Positions 5,687 to 6,657 of a stretch of 6,657 bases of DNA are shown one piece after another. Positions within the stretch are counted from its first letter, which is position 1. Each line of letters starts with the position of its first letter. The notes under the pieces were generated by a model. It made no database searches. It saw only the letters and a program-made list of their open reading frames with translations, and was not told the DNA's origin. The stretch is from an uncultured Flavobacteriaceae bacterium (lineage in GTDB: Bacteria > Bacteroidota > Bacteroidia > Flavobacteriales > Flavobacteriaceae), in NCBI GenBank assembly GCA_947311745.1, contig CAMZLT010000173.1, positions 1-6,657 on the forward strand, written 5' to 3'. Both the position numbers and the translations under genes were made by a program.

Positions 5687-5694
5687 TATTTTTG
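5687..5694 (+). promoter_or_regulatory. -7 promoter element of rarA, predicting a leaderless mRNA
   Basis: TATTTTTG is an exact TAnnTTTG match whose last base is only 4 nt before the rarA ATG at 5699. Since this element is centred near -7, transcription should begin at or within a few bases of the ATG. A TTG at 5661-5663 lies 23 nt upstream and could be the -33 element, at the long end of the usual spacing. Confidence 0.6.
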
Positions 5695-5698
5695 TCGT

Positions 5699-6657
5699 AT
5701 GATTGTACCTTTAGCAGAGCGAATACGTCCAAAAACTTTAGACGAATATATTTCGCAAGAGCATCTTGTTGGTAAAAACGGAACACTAACCAAACATATT
5801 AAAAGTGGTGTGCTACCAAGTTTGATATTTTGGGGGCCTCCAGGAATTGGTAAGACTACGCTTTCTAATATTATTGCAAACGAATCCGATCGTCCGTTTT
5901 ATAGTTTAAGTGCTATAAATTCTGGAGTTAAAGATGTGCGTGAAGTTATTGAAAAGGCTAAAAATAGTGGTGGATTATTTACTACTAAAAATCCTATTTT
6001 ATTTATCGATGAGATTCATAGATTTAGTAAGTCGCAACAAGATTCGTTACTTGGAGCTGTTGAGAAAGGTTGGGTTACACTTATTGGAGCAACTACTGAA
6101 AACCCAAGTTTTGAAGTAATACCTGCTTTGTTGTCAAGATGTCAAGTTTATACTTTACACAGTTTTACAAAAAAGGATTTATTGACATTGTTAGATCGTG
6201 CAATTACAAAAGATACGTATTTACGTAAAAAGGAAATTGTTTTGCAAGAAACCGATTTGTTATTGCAGTATTCTGGAGGTGATGCACGAAAATTATTAAA
6301 TATTTTTGAGCTATTGGTAAATTCTGTTTCCGAACCAATTGTAGTAACAAATGATTTGGTGCAAAAAAACATTCAGAAAAATTTAGCTAGATACGATAAA
6401 ACAGGCGAACAACATTACGATATTATTTCGGCATTTATAAAATCTATTCGTGGTTCCGATCCAAATGCAGCTTTGTATTGGTTGGCAAGAATGTTGGTTG
6501 GAGGTGAGGATGTGAAGTTTATTGCACGTAGGATGCTAATTTTAGCTTCCGAGGATATTGGTAATGCCAATCCTACGGCTTTGATTATGGCAAACAATAC
6601 CTTTCAAGCAGTTTCGGTTATTGGTAATCCAGAATCGAGAATTATTTTGAGTCAATG
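5699..6657 (+). CDS. rarA: Replication-associated recombination protein A (AAA+ ATPase), 3' truncated by window edge
   Basis: The first 319 codons are present, of roughly 425 expected for RarA/MgsA. RarA belongs to the clamp-loader-like AAA+ family, binds SSB-coated single-stranded DNA and acts at stalled forks in replication-recombination coupling; it is related to eukaryotic WRNIP1. Motifs seen are the N-terminal PLAERIRP and EHLVG, Walker A GPPGIGKTT (46-54), Walker B LFIDEIHRF (101-109), sensor 1 in IGATTENPSF (129-138), the arginine finger R147 in LLSRC, and sensor 2 GDARKLLN (194-201). These are followed by the tetramerisation region with FDKxG-like RYDKTGEQHYD (231-241), KSIRGSDPNAALYWLARML and ILASEDIGNANP. 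The ATG at 5699 is right because PLAERIRP begins at residue 4, close to the usual N-terminus, and the -7 element abuts it. It is transcribed divergently from the rhomboid gene. No frameshift is visible up to the edge. Confidence 0.96.
   Translation, partial: MIVPLAERIRPKTLDEYISQEHLVGKNGTLTKHIKSGVLPSLIFWGPPGIGKTTLSNIIANESDRPFYSLSAINSGVKDVREVIEKAKNSGGLFTTKNPILFIDEIHRFSKSQQDSLLGAVEKGWVTLIGATTENPSFEVIPALLSRCQVYTLHSFTKKDLLTLLDRAITKDTYLRKKEIVLQETDLLLQYSGGDARKLLNIFELLVNSVSEPIVVTNDLVQKNIQKNLARYDKTGEQHYDIISAFIKSIRGSDPNAALYWLARMLVGGEDVKFIARRMLILASEDIGNANPTALIMANNTFQAVSVIGNPESRIILSQ

Overview
The window looks like chromosomal core sequence from a low-GC member of the Bacteroidota, most likely the family Flavobacteriaceae. 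Four things point there. Promoters match the Bacteroidota -7 consensus TAnnTTTG. Leaders are A-rich with no clear Shine-Dalgarno sequence. There is a run of small secreted beta-barrel proteins with MKK-type signal peptides. The murB and rhomboid genes have flavobacterial-looking flanks. I cannot name a genus from sequence alone.

Left part (1-1397, all minus strand): three separately transcribed genes for exported proteins. The leftmost is cut by the window edge and only its signal-peptide start is visible (1-40). Next is a 188-residue outer-membrane beta-barrel-like protein (121-687), then a 192-residue porin-like beta-barrel protein (819-1397). Each has its own TAnnTTTG promoter. The two complete genes each end at a strong hairpin terminator, and they share an almost identical start region although the mature proteins look different.

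Middle (1398-3246): a 179-bp divergent intergenic region carries a 14-base T tract between two promoters. It is followed by xerD (1577-2473, plus), whose catalytic residues fall at the same positions as in E. coli XerD. Convergent to it, 11 bp away, is pssA (minus), a CDP-alcohol phosphatidyltransferase. Its catalytic motif lies upstream of the first conventional start codon (GTG at 3027). The gene must begin further up, at about 3246, with a rare codon such as ATA.

Right part (3304-6657): a minus-strand cluster reads rhomboid protease, then murB, then a small membrane-anchored protein of unknown function, with 24-bp and 6-bp gaps; pssA may be its distal member. Divergent from the rhomboid gene is rarA (5699 to the window end, plus, 3' truncated), a AAA+ ATPase of stalled replication forks. 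rarA, and less clearly the rhomboid gene and murB, have a -7-like motif only 4-5 nt before the start codon, which predicts leaderless or nearly leaderless mRNAs.

The genes are mostly housekeeping: chromosome-dimer resolution, phospholipid synthesis, peptidoglycan precursor synthesis, membrane proteolysis and replication-fork rescue. I see no mobile element, CRISPR array, RNA gene or unfamiliar multi-gene system. The points most worth a second look are the missing pssA start codon, the shared leader of the two outer-membrane protein genes, the T14 tract and the leaderless promoter arrangement.
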